Shown in pieces: positions 17,164 to 26,685 of a stretch of DNA of 49,331 nt. Source of the DNA: Xylophilus ampelinus (lineage in GTDB: Bacteria > Pseudomonadota > Gammaproteobacteria > Burkholderiales > Burkholderiaceae_C); NCBI RefSeq assembly GCF_901875635.1, contig NZ_CABFMN010000107.1, forward strand, positions 1-49,331, read 5' to 3'. A program made the translations under genes and the position numbers. The notes beneath the pieces are model-generated. The model was given only the letters and a program-made list of their open reading frames with translations, ran no database searches and was not told where the DNA came from. How positions within the stretch are numbered: position 1 is the first letter of the stretch; every line of letters begins with the position of its first letter.

Positions 17164-18702
17164 TCACCCCTGCGCTGCCACTCTCTCAGCTTGGCTCTGT
17201 AACTTGTTGAGGGCACTGAGATAAGCCTTGGCGGAAGCGACCACGATGTCGGGGTCGGCACCCACGCCGTTGACCACGCGGCCCGCATTCTGCAGCCGCA
17301 CGGTCACCTCTCCCTGACTTTCGGTCGAGCCGCTGATCGCGTTGACCGAATACAGCACCATTTCGGCGCCGCTCTGCACGTGCGACTCGATCGCCTTCAG
17401 GGAAGCATCGACCGGGCCATTGCCGTCCGACTCGCCGGTCACTTCCTTGCCCTGGACGGTGAAGATCACCCGGGCATGAGGCCGCTCGCCGGTTTCGCTG
17501 TGCTGCGAGAGCGACACGAAGCCAAACTGCTCACCAACGTTCGAGCCCTCCTCCGCGCTGACGAGCGCGAGGATGTCCTCGTCGAAAATCTCGGCCTTGC
17601 GATCGGCCAACTCCTTGAAGCGCAGGAAGGCAGCGTTGATGTCGGCCTCGCTTTCCATGGTCACGCCCAGTTCCTGCAGGCGCTGCTTGAAGGCGTTGCG
17701 GCCCGAGAGCTTGCCCAGCACGATCTTGTTGGCCGTCCAGCCCACGTCCTCGGCGCGCATGATCTCGTAGGTGTCGCGCGCCTTGAGGACGCCGTCCTGG
17801 TGGATGCCCGAAGCATGGGCGAAGGCGTTGGCGCCGACCACGGCCTTGTTGGGTTGCACGACGAAGCCGGTGGTCTGGCTGACCATGCGGCTGGCCGCGA
17901 CGATGTGCTGGGTGTCGATGTTCAGATCCAGGCCGAAGTAATCCTTTCGGGTCTTCACCGCCATCACGATCTCTTCGAGCGAGCAGTTGCCGGCACGCTC
18001 GCCCAGGCCGTTGATCGTGCACTCCACCTGACGTGCGCCGCCGATCTTCACGCCGGCCAGGGAATTGGCCACCGCCATGCCCAGGTCGTTGTGGCAATGA
18101 ACCGACCAGACCGCCTTGTCGCTGTTCGGGATGCGCTCGCGCAGGGTCTTGATGAAGTTGCCGTAGAGCTCCGGAATCGCGTAGCCCACGGTGTCGGGCA
18201 CGTTGATGGTGGTCGCGCCCTCGGCGATGACCGTCTCGAGCACGCGGCAGAGGAAATCCACGTCGCTGCGGTAGCCGTCCTCCGGGCTGAACTCCACGTC
18301 GGCGACCTTGTTGCGCGCGAACCGCACGGCCAGCTTGGCCTGCTCGTGGACCTCGTCGGGCGTCATCCGCAGCTTCTTCTCCATGTGCAGCGGCGAGGTG
18401 GCGATGAAGGTGTGGATGCGGCCTCGTGCGGCGCCCTTCAGGGCCTCCGCCGCGCGGGCGATGTCGCGGTCGTTGGCGCGCGACAGGCCGCACACGGTCG
18501 ACTCCCTGATCGCATTGGCGATCGCCTGCACCGCCTCGAAGTCGCCGTTCGAGCTGGCAGGGAAGCCCGCCTCGATGACGTCGACCTTCAGCCGCTCCAG
18601 TTGTTTGGCGATGCGCATCTTCTCGTCTCGCGTCATCGAGGCGCCGGGCGACTGCTCGCCGTCGCGCAGGGTAGTGTCGAAAATGATCAACTGGTCGGTC
18701 AT
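17164..18702 (-). CDS. leuA: 2-isopropylmalate synthase, LeuA1 (E. coli-like) type
   Basis: This 512-residue enzyme condenses 2-oxoisovalerate with acetyl-CoA, the first committed step of leucine synthesis. The HMGL-like barrel begins at once with the metal and substrate motif [15 protein letters not shown], followed by [18 protein letters not shown]. The C-terminal regulatory LeuA dimer domain occupies about 390-512. GGAG lies six bases before the ATG. Length matches E. coli LeuA. It lies 39 bases after a second, differently built isopropylmalate synthase and should be co-transcribed with it. A citramalate synthase role is less likely but cannot be excluded from sequence alone. Confidence 0.95.
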   Translation of the reverse strand: MTDQLIIFDTTLRDGEQSPGASMTRDEKMRIAKQLERLKVDVIEAGFPASSNGDFEAVQAIANAIRESTVCGLSRANDRDIARAAEALKGAARGRIHTFIATSPLHMEKKLRMTPDEVHEQAKLAVRFARNKVADVEFSPEDGYRSDVDFLCRVLETVIAEGATTINVPDTVGYAIPELYGNFIKTLRERIPNSDKAVWSVHCHNDLGMAVANSLAGVKIGGARQVECTINGLGERAGNCSLEEIVMAVKTRKDYFGLDLNIDTQHIVAASRMVSQTTGFVVQPNKAVVGANAFAHASGIHQDGVLKARDTYEIMRAEDVGWTANKIVLGKLSGRNAFKQRLQELGVTMESEADINAAFLRFKELADRKAEIFDEDILALVSAEEGSNVGEQFGFVSLSQHSETGERPHARVIFTVQGKEVTGESDGNGPVDASLKAIESHVQSGAEMVLYSVNAISGSTESQGEVTVRLQNAGRVVNGVGADPDIVVASAKAYLSALNKLQSQAERVAAQG

Positions 18703-18741
18703 CGTGTTCTCCTGGATTCGGTGCACCCACTGCCCTGTGGC

Positions 18742-20457
18742 TCAGGCGGCTATCACCTCGGATTGTGCCGCGGGCGCACGGTGCGCACGGCCCTGCCCCA
18801 GGGCACGTTCGACGCCCGAGACGATGGCGCGCAGCGAGGCGGCCGTCGTGTCGGCATCGATGCCCACGCCGAAGAGCGTCTGCGACTCGTCCACGCGCAA
18901 TTCGAGGTAGGCCACCGAGCGCGCGTCGGCCCCGGTGCCGATGGCGTGCTGGTGGTAGTCGATCACACGGATCGCGTGGCCGGTGGTCGTTGCCATCGCC
19001 TGGATGAAGGCGTCAATGGGCCCGTTGCCGCGGCCGTCGATGCGGCGCACTTCGCCACCCCAGCGCAAGTCCCCGCGCAGGTGCACGGCGGCCGAGGCAC
19101 CCTCGCCTTCGGCATCGATCGCGCGATGCTGCAGGCCGTTGGTCGAATCCATGCGGTACTCGTCACGGAAGATCTGCCAGAGGTCGGCCGCCGAGAGCTC
19201 CTTGCCTTCCACGTCCATGACGCGTTGCACGGCCTGGCTGAACTCGATCTGCAGGCGCCGCGGCAACTCGAGGCCATGCTCGCTCTCGAGCAGGTAGGCG
19301 ATGCCGCCCTTGCCCGACTGGCTGTTGACCCGGATCACGGCCTCGTAGCTGCGGCCCACGTCCTTGGGGTCGATGGGCAGGTACGGGATGTCCCAGAGAT
19401 CGGCCTCGCGCCGCGCCGCGAAGGCTTTCTTGATCGCGTCCTGGTGCGAACCCGAGAACGAGGTGTAGACGAGGTCGCCCACGTACGGATGGCGCGGATG
19501 CACCGGGATCTGGTTGCAGTGCTCCACCGTGGCGCGGATCTCGTCGATGCGCGAGAAGTCCAGGCCCGGCGAGACGCCCTGCGTGTAGAGGTTGAGCGCG
19601 ACGTTCACGAGGTCGAGGTTGCCCGTGCGCTCGCCGTTGCCGAACAGGCACCCTTCCAGGCGATCGGCGCCCGCCATGACGGCGAACTCCGCCGCGGCCG
19701 TGCCGGTGCCGCGGTCGTTGTGCGGATGGACCGACAGCACGATCGCATCTCGACGCGCGAGCTTGCGGTGCATCCACTCGATCATGTCCGCGAAGATGTT
19801 CGGCGTCGAATGCTCGACCGTCGACGGGAGGTTCACGATGCACTTGTGTGCGGGCGTCGGCGCCCAGACCTCGGTGACCGCATCGACGACGCGCTTGGAG
19901 AACGCGAGGTCCGTGCCCGAGAACATCTCGGGCGAATACTGGAAGGTCCAGTGCGTATGCGGCTGGCGGGCTGCATGCTCCTTGAACTGCCGTGCGTGGC
20001 TGGCCGCCAGCTCGACGATGCCGTCCTCGTCCATGCCGAGCACCACGCGGCGCATGATGGGCGCGACGGCGTTGTAGAGATGGACGATGGCGCGCGGCGC
20101 GCCTTGCAGGGCTTCGAAGGTGCGCTCGATGAGGTGATCACGGGCCTGCGTGAGCACCTGGATCGTCACGTCGTCGGGAATGCGGTCTTCTTCGATGAGG
20201 CGCCGCACGAAGTCGAATTCGACCTGCGAGGCCGAGGGAAAGCCGACCTCGATCTCCTTGAAGCCGATCTTCACGAGCATCTCGAACATGCGCATCTTGC
20301 GCTCGATGTCCATGGGCTCGACCAGCGCCTGGTTCCCATCGCGCAGGTCGGTCGACAGCCAGATCGGGGCCTTCGTCAGCACGGCGTCGGGCCAGGTGCG
20401 GTCCGTGAGGCCGATCGGTGCGAAGGCGCGGTACTTGGTCTGAGGTTGCTTCAACAT
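18742..20457 (-). CDS. leuA: 2-isopropylmalate synthase, LeuA2 (actinobacterial-like, long) type
   Basis: This 571-residue enzyme has the longer LeuA2 layout. After the N-terminal extension typical of the type ([17 protein letters not shown]) comes [15 protein letters not shown], where LeuA1 has [26 protein letters not shown] and the C-terminal regulatory domain from about 440 follow. The start is the ATG at 20457 ([12 protein letters not shown]); an in-frame TTG upstream would run into the attenuator. A leader peptide and terminator hairpin lie directly upstream. Together with the LeuA1 gene behind it, this gives two paralogues under one leader, possibly with different feedback sensitivity. 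Confidence 0.94.
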   Translation of the reverse strand: MLKQPQTKYRAFAPIGLTDRTWPDAVLTKAPIWLSTDLRDGNQALVEPMDIERKMRMFEMLVKIGFKEIEVGFPSASQVEFDFVRRLIEEDRIPDDVTIQVLTQARDHLIERTFEALQGAPRAIVHLYNAVAPIMRRVVLGMDEDGIVELAASHARQFKEHAARQPHTHWTFQYSPEMFSGTDLAFSKRVVDAVTEVWAPTPAHKCIVNLPSTVEHSTPNIFADMIEWMHRKLARRDAIVLSVHPHNDRGTGTAAAEFAVMAGADRLEGCLFGNGERTGNLDLVNVALNLYTQGVSPGLDFSRIDEIRATVEHCNQIPVHPRHPYVGDLVYTSFSGSHQDAIKKAFAARREADLWDIPYLPIDPKDVGRSYEAVIRVNSQSGKGGIAYLLESEHGLELPRRLQIEFSQAVQRVMDVEGKELSAADLWQIFRDEYRMDSTNGLQHRAIDAEGEGASAAVHLRGDLRWGGEVRRIDGRGNGPIDAFIQAMATTTGHAIRVIDYHQHAIGTGADARSVAYLELRVDESQTLFGVGIDADTTAASLRAIVSGVERALGQGRAHRAPAAQSEVIAA

Positions 20458-20497
20458 GTCGATTTCTCTGTGATGGTTGGAATCGACCAGCAACCCC

Positions 20498-20535
20498 AAA
20501 AGCAGAACGGCCCGTTGCTGGTGCGAACGGGCCGT
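20498..20535 (-). terminator. Attenuator hairpin upstream of leuA2
   Basis: On the minus strand a perfect 10-bp stem, ACGGCCCGTT / AACGGGCCGT with a 9-nt loop, is followed by TCTGCTTTT. It lies between the leader peptide stop (20558) and the leuA2 start (20457), the position of a transcription attenuator. Confidence 0.75.
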
Positions 20536-20557
20536 GGTGATGGGATGCGCGCGCGCT

Positions 20558-20611
20558 CTACCGTCTCCGCCCGTAGGGGATCAGTAGTAGGGCCAGCGAC
20601 ATCTGCTTCAT
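20558..20611 (-). CDS. leuL: Leucine leader peptide of the leuA attenuator
   Basis: This 17-codon reading frame encodes [17 protein letters not shown]. It has four Leu codons within five positions (CTG, then CTA CTA CTG after an Ala) and an adjacent Ile. CTA is rare in this GC-rich DNA, and a run of rare Leu codons is what a leucine-sensing leader needs. Stalling here would favour an alternative fold over the downstream terminator hairpin. No strong ribosome site precedes the ATG. The predicted promoter places the ATG close to the transcription start, so leaderless translation is possible. Function is inferred from content and position. Confidence 0.75.
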   Translation of the reverse strand: MKQMSLALLLIPYGRRR

Positions 20612-20622
20612 GGAGCGGCGGA

Positions 20623-20652
20623 CTTTAACACAGGGCCTGCTCAGTTGTGCAA
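20623..20652 (-). promoter_or_regulatory. Candidate promoter of the leu leader
   Basis: TTGCAC and TTAAAG are spaced by 18 bases on the minus strand, directly before the leader peptide. The -35 box lies within the 3' end of pssA. This is a sequence match only. Confidence 0.45.
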
Positions 20653-21465
20653 GCCCCGCTCGTCGGGCTCGTCGGTCGACACGCTGATCACGCTCACCGG
20701 CTGACCCTTGGCCTTGCGCCAGGCGTAGATCACGTAGCCGCTGAAGCCATAGGCCACGAAGAGGCCGAACAGCACGGTGGGCGGATGGATGTTGATCACG
20801 GCGATGCCCAACGCGATGAGCACGATGGTCGCGAAGGGCACGCTCTTCTTCACCTGCATGTCCTTGAAGCTGTAGAAGGGTGCGTTGGTCACCATCGTCA
20901 GGCCCGCGTACAGCGTGAAGAAGAAGGTGATCCAGGTGATCTGTTGCCACGAGAGGTACCAGACATCGCTGCCGCGCTTGCCCCACTCCGTCATGAGCCA
21001 GATGAAGCCAGCCACGAGAGCCGCAGCCGCCGGCGATGGCAGCCCCTGGAACCAGCGCTTGTCGACCACGCCCGTGTTGACGTTGAAGCGCGCCAGCCGC
21101 AGCGCCGCGCAGGCGCAGTACACGAAGGCCGCGATCCAGCCCCACCGGCCCAGGCCCTTGAGCGACCATTCGTAGGCGATCAGTGCCGGTGCGGCGCCGA
21201 AGGACACCATGTCGGACAGCGAATCCATCTGTTCGCCGAACGCGCTCTGCGTGTTGGTCATGCGCGCCACGCGGCCGTCCAGGCTGTCGAGGATCATGGC
21301 GGAGAACACGCCGATGGTGGCCAGGTCGAAGCGCGCGTTCATTGCCATCACGATGGCGTAGAAGCCGCCGAACAGCGCGGCCAGCGTGAACAGGTTCGGC
21401 AGGATGTAGATGCCCTTGCGGCGCTTGCGCGGCAGGGGCTCGCCCAGCGGCGTGTCGTCATGCAT
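20641..21465 (-). CDS. pssA: CDP-diacylglycerol--serine O-phosphatidyltransferase
   Basis: This 274-residue inner-membrane enzyme makes phosphatidylserine from CDP-diacylglycerol and serine. The CDP-alcohol phosphotransferase motif is complete: DSLDGRVAR, then GEQMDSLSD (D-x2-D-G-x2-A-R-x8-G-x3-D-x3-D). Several hydrophobic segments follow. The start is the ATG at 21465 with GGAGG eight bases upstream; both the ribosome site and the bases up to the start come from a dispersed repeat copy. It lies between ilvC and leuA2, an arrangement I recognise in Burkholderiales, although the product has no role in amino-acid synthesis. Confidence 0.95.
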   Translation of the reverse strand: MHDDTPLGEPLPRKRRKGIYILPNLFTLAALFGGFYAIVMAMNARFDLATIGVFSAMILDSLDGRVARMTNTQSAFGEQMDSLSDMVSFGAAPALIAYEWSLKGLGRWGWIAAFVYCACAALRLARFNVNTGVVDKRWFQGLPSPAAAALVAGFIWLMTEWGKRGSDVWYLSWQQITWITFFFTLYAGLTMVTNAPFYSFKDMQVKKSVPFATIVLIALGIAVINIHPPTVLFGLFVAYGFSGYVIYAWRKAKGQPVSVISVSTDEPDERGLHN

Positions 21466-21520
21466 CAAATTGGCCTCCAGCGCCCGTGGATCGTGCGGGA
21501 GCAGCTATCGAATTCATAGC
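21464..21520 (-). repeat. Dispersed 57-nt two-hairpin repeat, copy C (pssA translation start)
   Basis: Minus-strand order: GCTATGAATTCGATAGC, a looser second stem containing ACGGGCGC, then GGAGGCCAATTTGATG. The GGAGG is the pssA ribosome-binding site and the last bases overlap its ATG. Just beyond the palindrome lies a perfect 8-bp hairpin (GCCGCGAG/CTCGCGGC, 21521-21539). Confidence 0.88.
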
Positions 21521-21561
21521 GCCGCGAGGGGCTCGCGGCGAAACGGGCAGTGTAGTCAATG

Positions 21562-21590
21562 AAAAAGGGCCATCGCGCAGGCGATGGCCC
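21562..21590 (-). terminator. Rho-independent terminator downstream of ilvC
   Basis: A perfect 10-bp stem (GGGCCATCGC/GCGATGGCCC, loop of 4) is followed on the minus strand by TTTTT. It separates ilvC from pssA. Confidence 0.88.
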
Positions 21591-21673
21591 TCGGGTCTGC
21601 GGTGCGAAGCTGCGGATGCGGCCGCCGCCGGCCGCCCCAAGGTGGCCGCGCCTCCCCTCGAGGGGTGGAGTTA

Positions 21674-21703
21674 CACGCCGCAGGCGTGAAAAGCCGGGGG
21701 GCT

Positions 21704-21705
<2 letters not shown>
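21674..21705 (-). terminator. Second hairpin pair directly at the ilvC stop
   Basis: On the minus strand a small stem AAGCC-CCCC-GGCTT followed by TT overlaps the ilvC stop. It is followed by CACGCC/GGCGTG. It may terminate weakly or protect the 3' end ahead of the stronger terminator at 21562. The segment 21600-21670 is GC-rich, with a CCCCTCGAGGGG palindrome and no gene. Confidence 0.5.
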
Positions 21706-22846
<1,141 letters not shown>

Positions 22847-22868
22847 CATCGGCCGAGCCCCGATTCGT

Positions 22869-23360
22869 TCAGACGCGCAGGATGCGCTCGCCCCGGCCGA
22901 TGCCACTCGGACCCGTACGCACCGTCTCGAGGATGGCCGCTCGGTCGATGGCATCGAGGAAGGCGTCGTTCTTGCCGTGGTCGCCGGTGAGCTCGATGGT
23001 GTAGCTCTTGTCGGTCACGTCGATGATGCGGCCGCGGAAGATATCGGCCATGCGCTTCATCTCCTCGCGCTCCTTGCCCACGGCGCGCACCTTCACCATC
23101 ATGAGCTCACGCTCGGTGTAGGCGCCTTCGGTGAGGTCGACCACCTTCACGACCTCGATCAACCGGTTCAGGTGCTTGGTGATCTGCTCGATCACGTCGT
23201 CCGAGCCGGTGGTCTGGATGGTCATGCGCGACAGGCTCGGGTCCTCGGTCGGCGCGACGGTCAGCGATTCGATGTTGTAGCCGCGGGCTGAAAAAAGGCC
23301 CACGACGCGGGAGAGTGCGCCGGGTTCGTTCTCCAGCAGCACGGCGATGATGTGTTTCAT
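22869..23360 (-). CDS. ilvH: Acetolactate synthase small (regulatory) subunit
   Basis: This 163-residue regulatory subunit confers valine feedback inhibition on IlvB. An N-terminal ACT domain is clear (IIAVLLENEPGALSRVVGLFSARGYNIESL, in two parts), and the C-terminal ALS_ss domain follows from about 80. The ATG at 23360 begins the family-typical MKHIIAVLL; the longer ORF upstream is not supported. It is unusually far (221 bases) from ilvB. That gap holds a long inverted repeat, so the stoichiometry of the two subunits may be tuned at the RNA level. Confidence 0.96.
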   Translation of the reverse strand: MKHIIAVLLENEPGALSRVVGLFSARGYNIESLTVAPTEDPSLSRMTIQTTGSDDVIEQITKHLNRLIEVVKVVDLTEGAYTERELMMVKVRAVGKEREEMKRMADIFRGRIIDVTDKSYTIELTGDHGKNDAFLDAIDRAAILETVRTGPSGIGRGERILRV

Positions 23361-23467
23361 GTCTTGACTGCGACTCCTCTTCTCGCCGCCCTCCCCCGCG
23401 CACGGCAATGTGCGGGCTTGGCGGGCAATAGATTCGTCGACGCTTAGGTTAGGAAATCGGAATCGGG

Positions 23468-23575
23468 CAGCCGAACGCAGAGGTCGCAAAGACTACGCAA
23501 AGGGCTCAAAAGAAAACCAGAAATTCTTCTTCTCTACGTCTTCTGCGAAACCTTTGCGCCCTTTGCGTTCGGCTG
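23468..23575. repeat. MITE-like 108-bp long inverted repeat between ilvB and ilvH
   Basis: Perfect 11-bp terminal arms, CAGCCGAACGC and GCGTTCGGCTG, bound an element whose inner arms also pair imperfectly for about 25 further bases. The arms carry the phased unit CGCAAAG (cgcagag, cgcaaag, cgcaaag on the left; ctttgcg twice on the right). The centre is AT-rich. There is no coding capacity. Confidence 0.82.
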
Positions 23576-23581
23576 TCCGCA

Positions 23582-25357
23582 TTAGAGGTCTTCCGACCCC
23601 AGCAGCATCTCGGTGATGCCCTTGCCAGCCTGCACCATCGGGAACACGTTCTCGGTGGGGTCGGTGCGGAAGTCCATGAACACGGTACGGTCCTTGAGCT
23701 TGCGCGCCTCGCGCAACGCGGGCTCGACGTCCTGCGGGCGCTCGATCAGCATGCCGACGTGCCCGTACGCCTCGGCCAGCTTCACGAAGTTGGGCAGCGC
23801 ATCCATGTAGCTGTGGCTGTAGCGGCCGGAGTACTCGATCTCCTGCCACTGGCGCACCATGCCCAGGTAGCGGTTGTTGAGCGAGCAAATCTTGATCGGC
23901 GTGTTGTACTGCAGGCAGGTCGACAGTTCCTGGATGCACATCTGCACCGAGCCTTCGCCGGTGATGGTGAACACCTCCGCCTCGGGCTTGGCGAGCTTGA
24001 TGCCCATCGCGTAGGGAATGCCCACGCCCATGGTGCCCAGGCCACCCGAGTTGATCCAGCGGCGCGGCTCGTCGAATCGGTAGTACTGCGCCGCCCACAT
24101 CTGGTGCTGGCCGACGTCGGAGGTGATGTACGTCTCCGTGTCCTTGGTCATGTTCCAGAGCGTCTCGACCACGTACTGCGGCTTGATCACCTCGGTGTTG
24201 CCACGGTCGTACTTGAGGCAGTCGCGACTGCGCCAGGCTTCGATGGTCTTCCACCAGTCGGCCAGCGCACCGGCGTCGGGCTTGGTGCTGCTCTCGCGGA
24301 TCATCGAGATCAGTTCGGTCAGCACGTCCTTCACGTCACCGACGATCGGGATGTCGACCTTCACGCGCTTGGAGATGCTCGACGGATCGATGTCGATGTG
24401 GATGATCTTGCGTTCGTTCTGCGCGAAATGCTTGGGATTGCCGATCACGCGGTCGTCGAAACGCGCTCCCACGGCCAGCAGCACGTCGCAGTTCTGCATC
24501 GCGTTGTTGGCCTCGATGGTGCCGTGCATGCCCAGCATGCCGAGGAATTTGCGGTCGCTCGCCGGGTAGGCGCCCAGGCCCATCAGCGTGTTGGTGACCG
24601 GATAGCCCAGCATGTCGACCAGCGTGCGCAACTCGTTGGTCGCGTTGCCCAGCAGCACGCCGCCGCCGGTGTAGATGTAGGGACGCTTTGCGTTCAGCAG
24701 CAGTTGGAGCGCCTTGCGGATCTGCCCGCCATGGCCCTTCCTGACCGGGTTGTACGAGCGCATCTCGACCTTGTCGGGATAGCCGGCGTACGGCGTTTTC
24801 TTGAAAGAAACATCCTTCGGGATGTCCACTACCACCGGGCCGGGTCGGCCGCTGCGGGCGATATGGAAGGCCTTCTTCATCGTCAGCGCGATGTCTTTCG
24901 CGTCCTTGACGAGGAAGTTGTGCTTGACGATAGGGCGGGTGATGCCGACCGTGTCGCACTCCTGGAAGGCGTCCAGCCCGATGGCGGGCGTGGGCACCTG
25001 GCCGGAGATGATCACCATCGGAATCGAGTCCATATAGGCCGTCGCGATGCCGGTGACCGCGTTCGTCAGGCCGGGGCCGGAGGTCACCAGGGCCACGCCG
25101 ACATCGCCCGTGGCGCGGGCGTAGCCGTCGGCGGCGTGCACGGCCGCTTGCTCGTGGCGCACCAGCACATGCTGCATGGTGTCCTGCTTGTAGAGCGCGT
25201 CGTAGATGTAGAGGACTGCACCGCCGGGGTACCCCCAGATGTACTTGGTGCCCTCAGCCTGCAGTGCCTTGATCAGCACTTCAGCGCCCATGAGGTCCTG
25301 GGTCTGGCTGCCGGTGACAGCGGCAGCGCTGGCGAGTTCCGCCTTGGAGATTTCCAT
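23582..25357 (-). CDS. ilvB: Acetolactate synthase large (catalytic) subunit
   Basis: This 591-residue ThDP enzyme starts branched-chain amino-acid synthesis. The conserved glutamate sits in VRHEQAAVHAADGYARATG, the FAD/central domain in the middle, and the ThDP-binding site in GEGSVQMCIQELSTC with NNRYLGMV. The ATG at 25357 (MEISKAEL) agrees with the family; an AAAGG lies 11 bases upstream. The frame stays open upstream to a possible extension starting MVLVLSP at 25453. It heads the ilvBHC unit and is divergent from the sigma-factor gene. Confidence 0.96.
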   Translation of the reverse strand: MEISKAELASAAAVTGSQTQDLMGAEVLIKALQAEGTKYIWGYPGGAVLYIYDALYKQDTMQHVLVRHEQAAVHAADGYARATGDVGVALVTSGPGLTNAVTGIATAYMDSIPMVIISGQVPTPAIGLDAFQECDTVGITRPIVKHNFLVKDAKDIALTMKKAFHIARSGRPGPVVVDIPKDVSFKKTPYAGYPDKVEMRSYNPVRKGHGGQIRKALQLLLNAKRPYIYTGGGVLLGNATNELRTLVDMLGYPVTNTLMGLGAYPASDRKFLGMLGMHGTIEANNAMQNCDVLLAVGARFDDRVIGNPKHFAQNERKIIHIDIDPSSISKRVKVDIPIVGDVKDVLTELISMIRESSTKPDAGALADWWKTIEAWRSRDCLKYDRGNTEVIKPQYVVETLWNMTKDTETYITSDVGQHQMWAAQYYRFDEPRRWINSGGLGTMGVGIPYAMGIKLAKPEAEVFTITGEGSVQMCIQELSTCLQYNTPIKICSLNNRYLGMVRQWQEIEYSGRYSHSYMDALPNFVKLAEAYGHVGMLIERPQDVEPALREARKLKDRTVFMDFRTDPTENVFPMVQAGKGITEMLLGSEDL

Positions 25358-25509
25358 TTTGAGATGAACCTTTCGAGTTTTCGGGAACGAAAAACCTTGG
25401 GTGCCCCTTGCCAGCCCTTGTGAGACCGCGTCGGGACTTAGGACCAAAACCATGGGCGGACGAGGATGTTCCGCCGGGCAGTGACCCGTTTGCCGTTTGA
25501 CTTGCAGCC

Positions 25510-25581
25510 GGCGATTATGGCACTGCAACAAGCCCCCGAGCCGCTCCGGCGCACGAAAAAGGGGCCGATGCCATAATCGCC
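25510..25581. promoter_or_regulatory. 13-bp inverted repeat in the ilvB / sigma-factor divergent region
   Basis: GGCGATTATGGCA at 25510-25522 and TGCCATAATCGCC at 25569-25581 are perfect inverted copies 46 bases apart. Each copy contains CATAAT reading outwards toward the nearer gene, so the pair may be two divergent -10 regions, an operator, or both. The -35 elements are not convincing. Confidence 0.5.
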
Positions 25582-25646
25582 GCCGCCCAAAACAAGGCAT
25601 CCCGCCGCCCCACCCCACCACGCGCCCTTCCCGCGCGGCCTCCCGC

Positions 25647-26216
25647 TTGGCATCCGAACAAGAACTCTCCGATTTCCTCAAGAGCGTCGAGAAACGGGCC
25701 TTCAAACGCTCGATCTACCACGTGCGCGACGAGGAAGCCGCCCTGGACATCGTGCAGGACAGCATGATGAAGCTCGCGGAGCATTACGGGGACAAGCCGG
25801 CCAACGAGCTGCCGATGCTGTTCCAGCGCATCCTGTCGAATTGCACGCTGGACTGGTTCCGCCGCCAGAAGACGCGCCGGGCGTTGTTTTCGAACCTCAG
25901 CGATTTCGAGAGCGCGGCCGACGAGGGCGGGGATTTCGACTTGCTGGAGAACCTCGCCTCCGACCCCGACACGCGCGAAACCGAGAGCGCCGAGGACACG
26001 ACCCGCCGGGCACAGATCTTCCATGAGATCGAGGAGCAGATCGCGGCGCTCCCGGCCCGTCAACGCGAGGCTTTTCTGATGCGTTACTGGGAAGAAATGG
26101 ACGTTTCCGAGACGGCTGCCGCCATGGGGTGCTCCGAAGGCAGCGTCAAGACGCACTGTTCGCGGGCCGTCCACGCCTTGAGCAAAGCCCTCAAGGCCAG
26201 GGGAATTCAGCTATGA
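25647..26216 (+). CDS. ECF-type RNA polymerase sigma factor
   Basis: This protein of about 189 residues has sigma region 2 (RSIYHVRDEEAALDIVQDSMM, then MLFQRILSNCTLDWFRRQK) and region 4 (LPARQREAFLMRYWEEMDVSETAAAMGCSEGSVKTH). The TTG at 25647 is preferred because the conserved protein begins at SEQELSDFLKSVEKRAFKR; the upstream open frame is low-complexity. Its stop overlaps the DUF3619 gene start (ATGA). It heads a unit with DUF3619 and DUF3106 genes, a conserved Burkholderiales module as I recall it. The regulon is unknown. Confidence 0.88.
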   Translation: MASEQELSDFLKSVEKRAFKRSIYHVRDEEAALDIVQDSMMKLAEHYGDKPANELPMLFQRILSNCTLDWFRRQKTRRALFSNLSDFESAADEGGDFDLLENLASDPDTRETESAEDTTRRAQIFHEIEEQIAALPARQREAFLMRYWEEMDVSETAAAMGCSEGSVKTHCSRAVHALSKALKARGIQL

Positions 26217-26650
26217 CCAAGACTTCGAACACCACCGCCAACGCCCAGCAAGAGCGCTTCGGGCGCGCCGTGGCCGCCCGCCTGTCGGCCGGCAGCCACG
26301 ACCTGCCCCACGACATCGCCGAACGCCTGCGCGCCGGGCGCATGCAGGCGCTCGCGCGCCGCAAAGTGGTGCAGGTGCGCACGGCGCCGGCGGGCGGTGT
26401 CGTCGGCGTGTCCGGCGGCGCGGCGTTGCTCGGCAGCGGCGACGGTGGCTGGTGGACCCGTGTCGCCAGCGTGCTGCCGCTGGTGGCGCTGGTGGCCGGT
26501 CTGGTCACCATCTCCGTCTGGCAGGACGAAGACCGCACGGCCGAGGTCGCCGATGTCGATGCCGCCCTGCTCACCGACGAGTTGCCGCCCGCGGCCTACA
26601 CCGACCCCGGCTTCGCACAGTTCCTCAAGCGCGAGGCCTCGACCCGCTGA
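26213..26650 (+). CDS. DUF3619 family membrane protein, possible anti-sigma factor
   Basis: This 145-residue protein has one transmembrane segment at about 86-106 (VASVLPLVALVAGLVTISVW). Its N-terminal half, about 85 residues, begins QQERFGRAVAARL. The C-terminus ends in DPGFAQFLKREASTR, which I recognise as DUF3619-like. Translational overlap with the sigma gene and the single-pass design suggest an anti-sigma role. That role is inference, since no zinc-finger or RseA-type motif is visible. DUF3106 follows 36 bases later. Confidence 0.82.
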   Translation: MTKTSNTTANAQQERFGRAVAARLSAGSHDLPHDIAERLRAGRMQALARRKVVQVRTAPAGGVVGVSGGAALLGSGDGGWWTRVASVLPLVALVAGLVTISVWQDEDRTAEVADVDAALLTDELPPAAYTDPGFAQFLKREASTR

Positions 26651-26685
26651 CGGGTCGCCGCGACACCCGCCCTTCTCCCGCCTCC

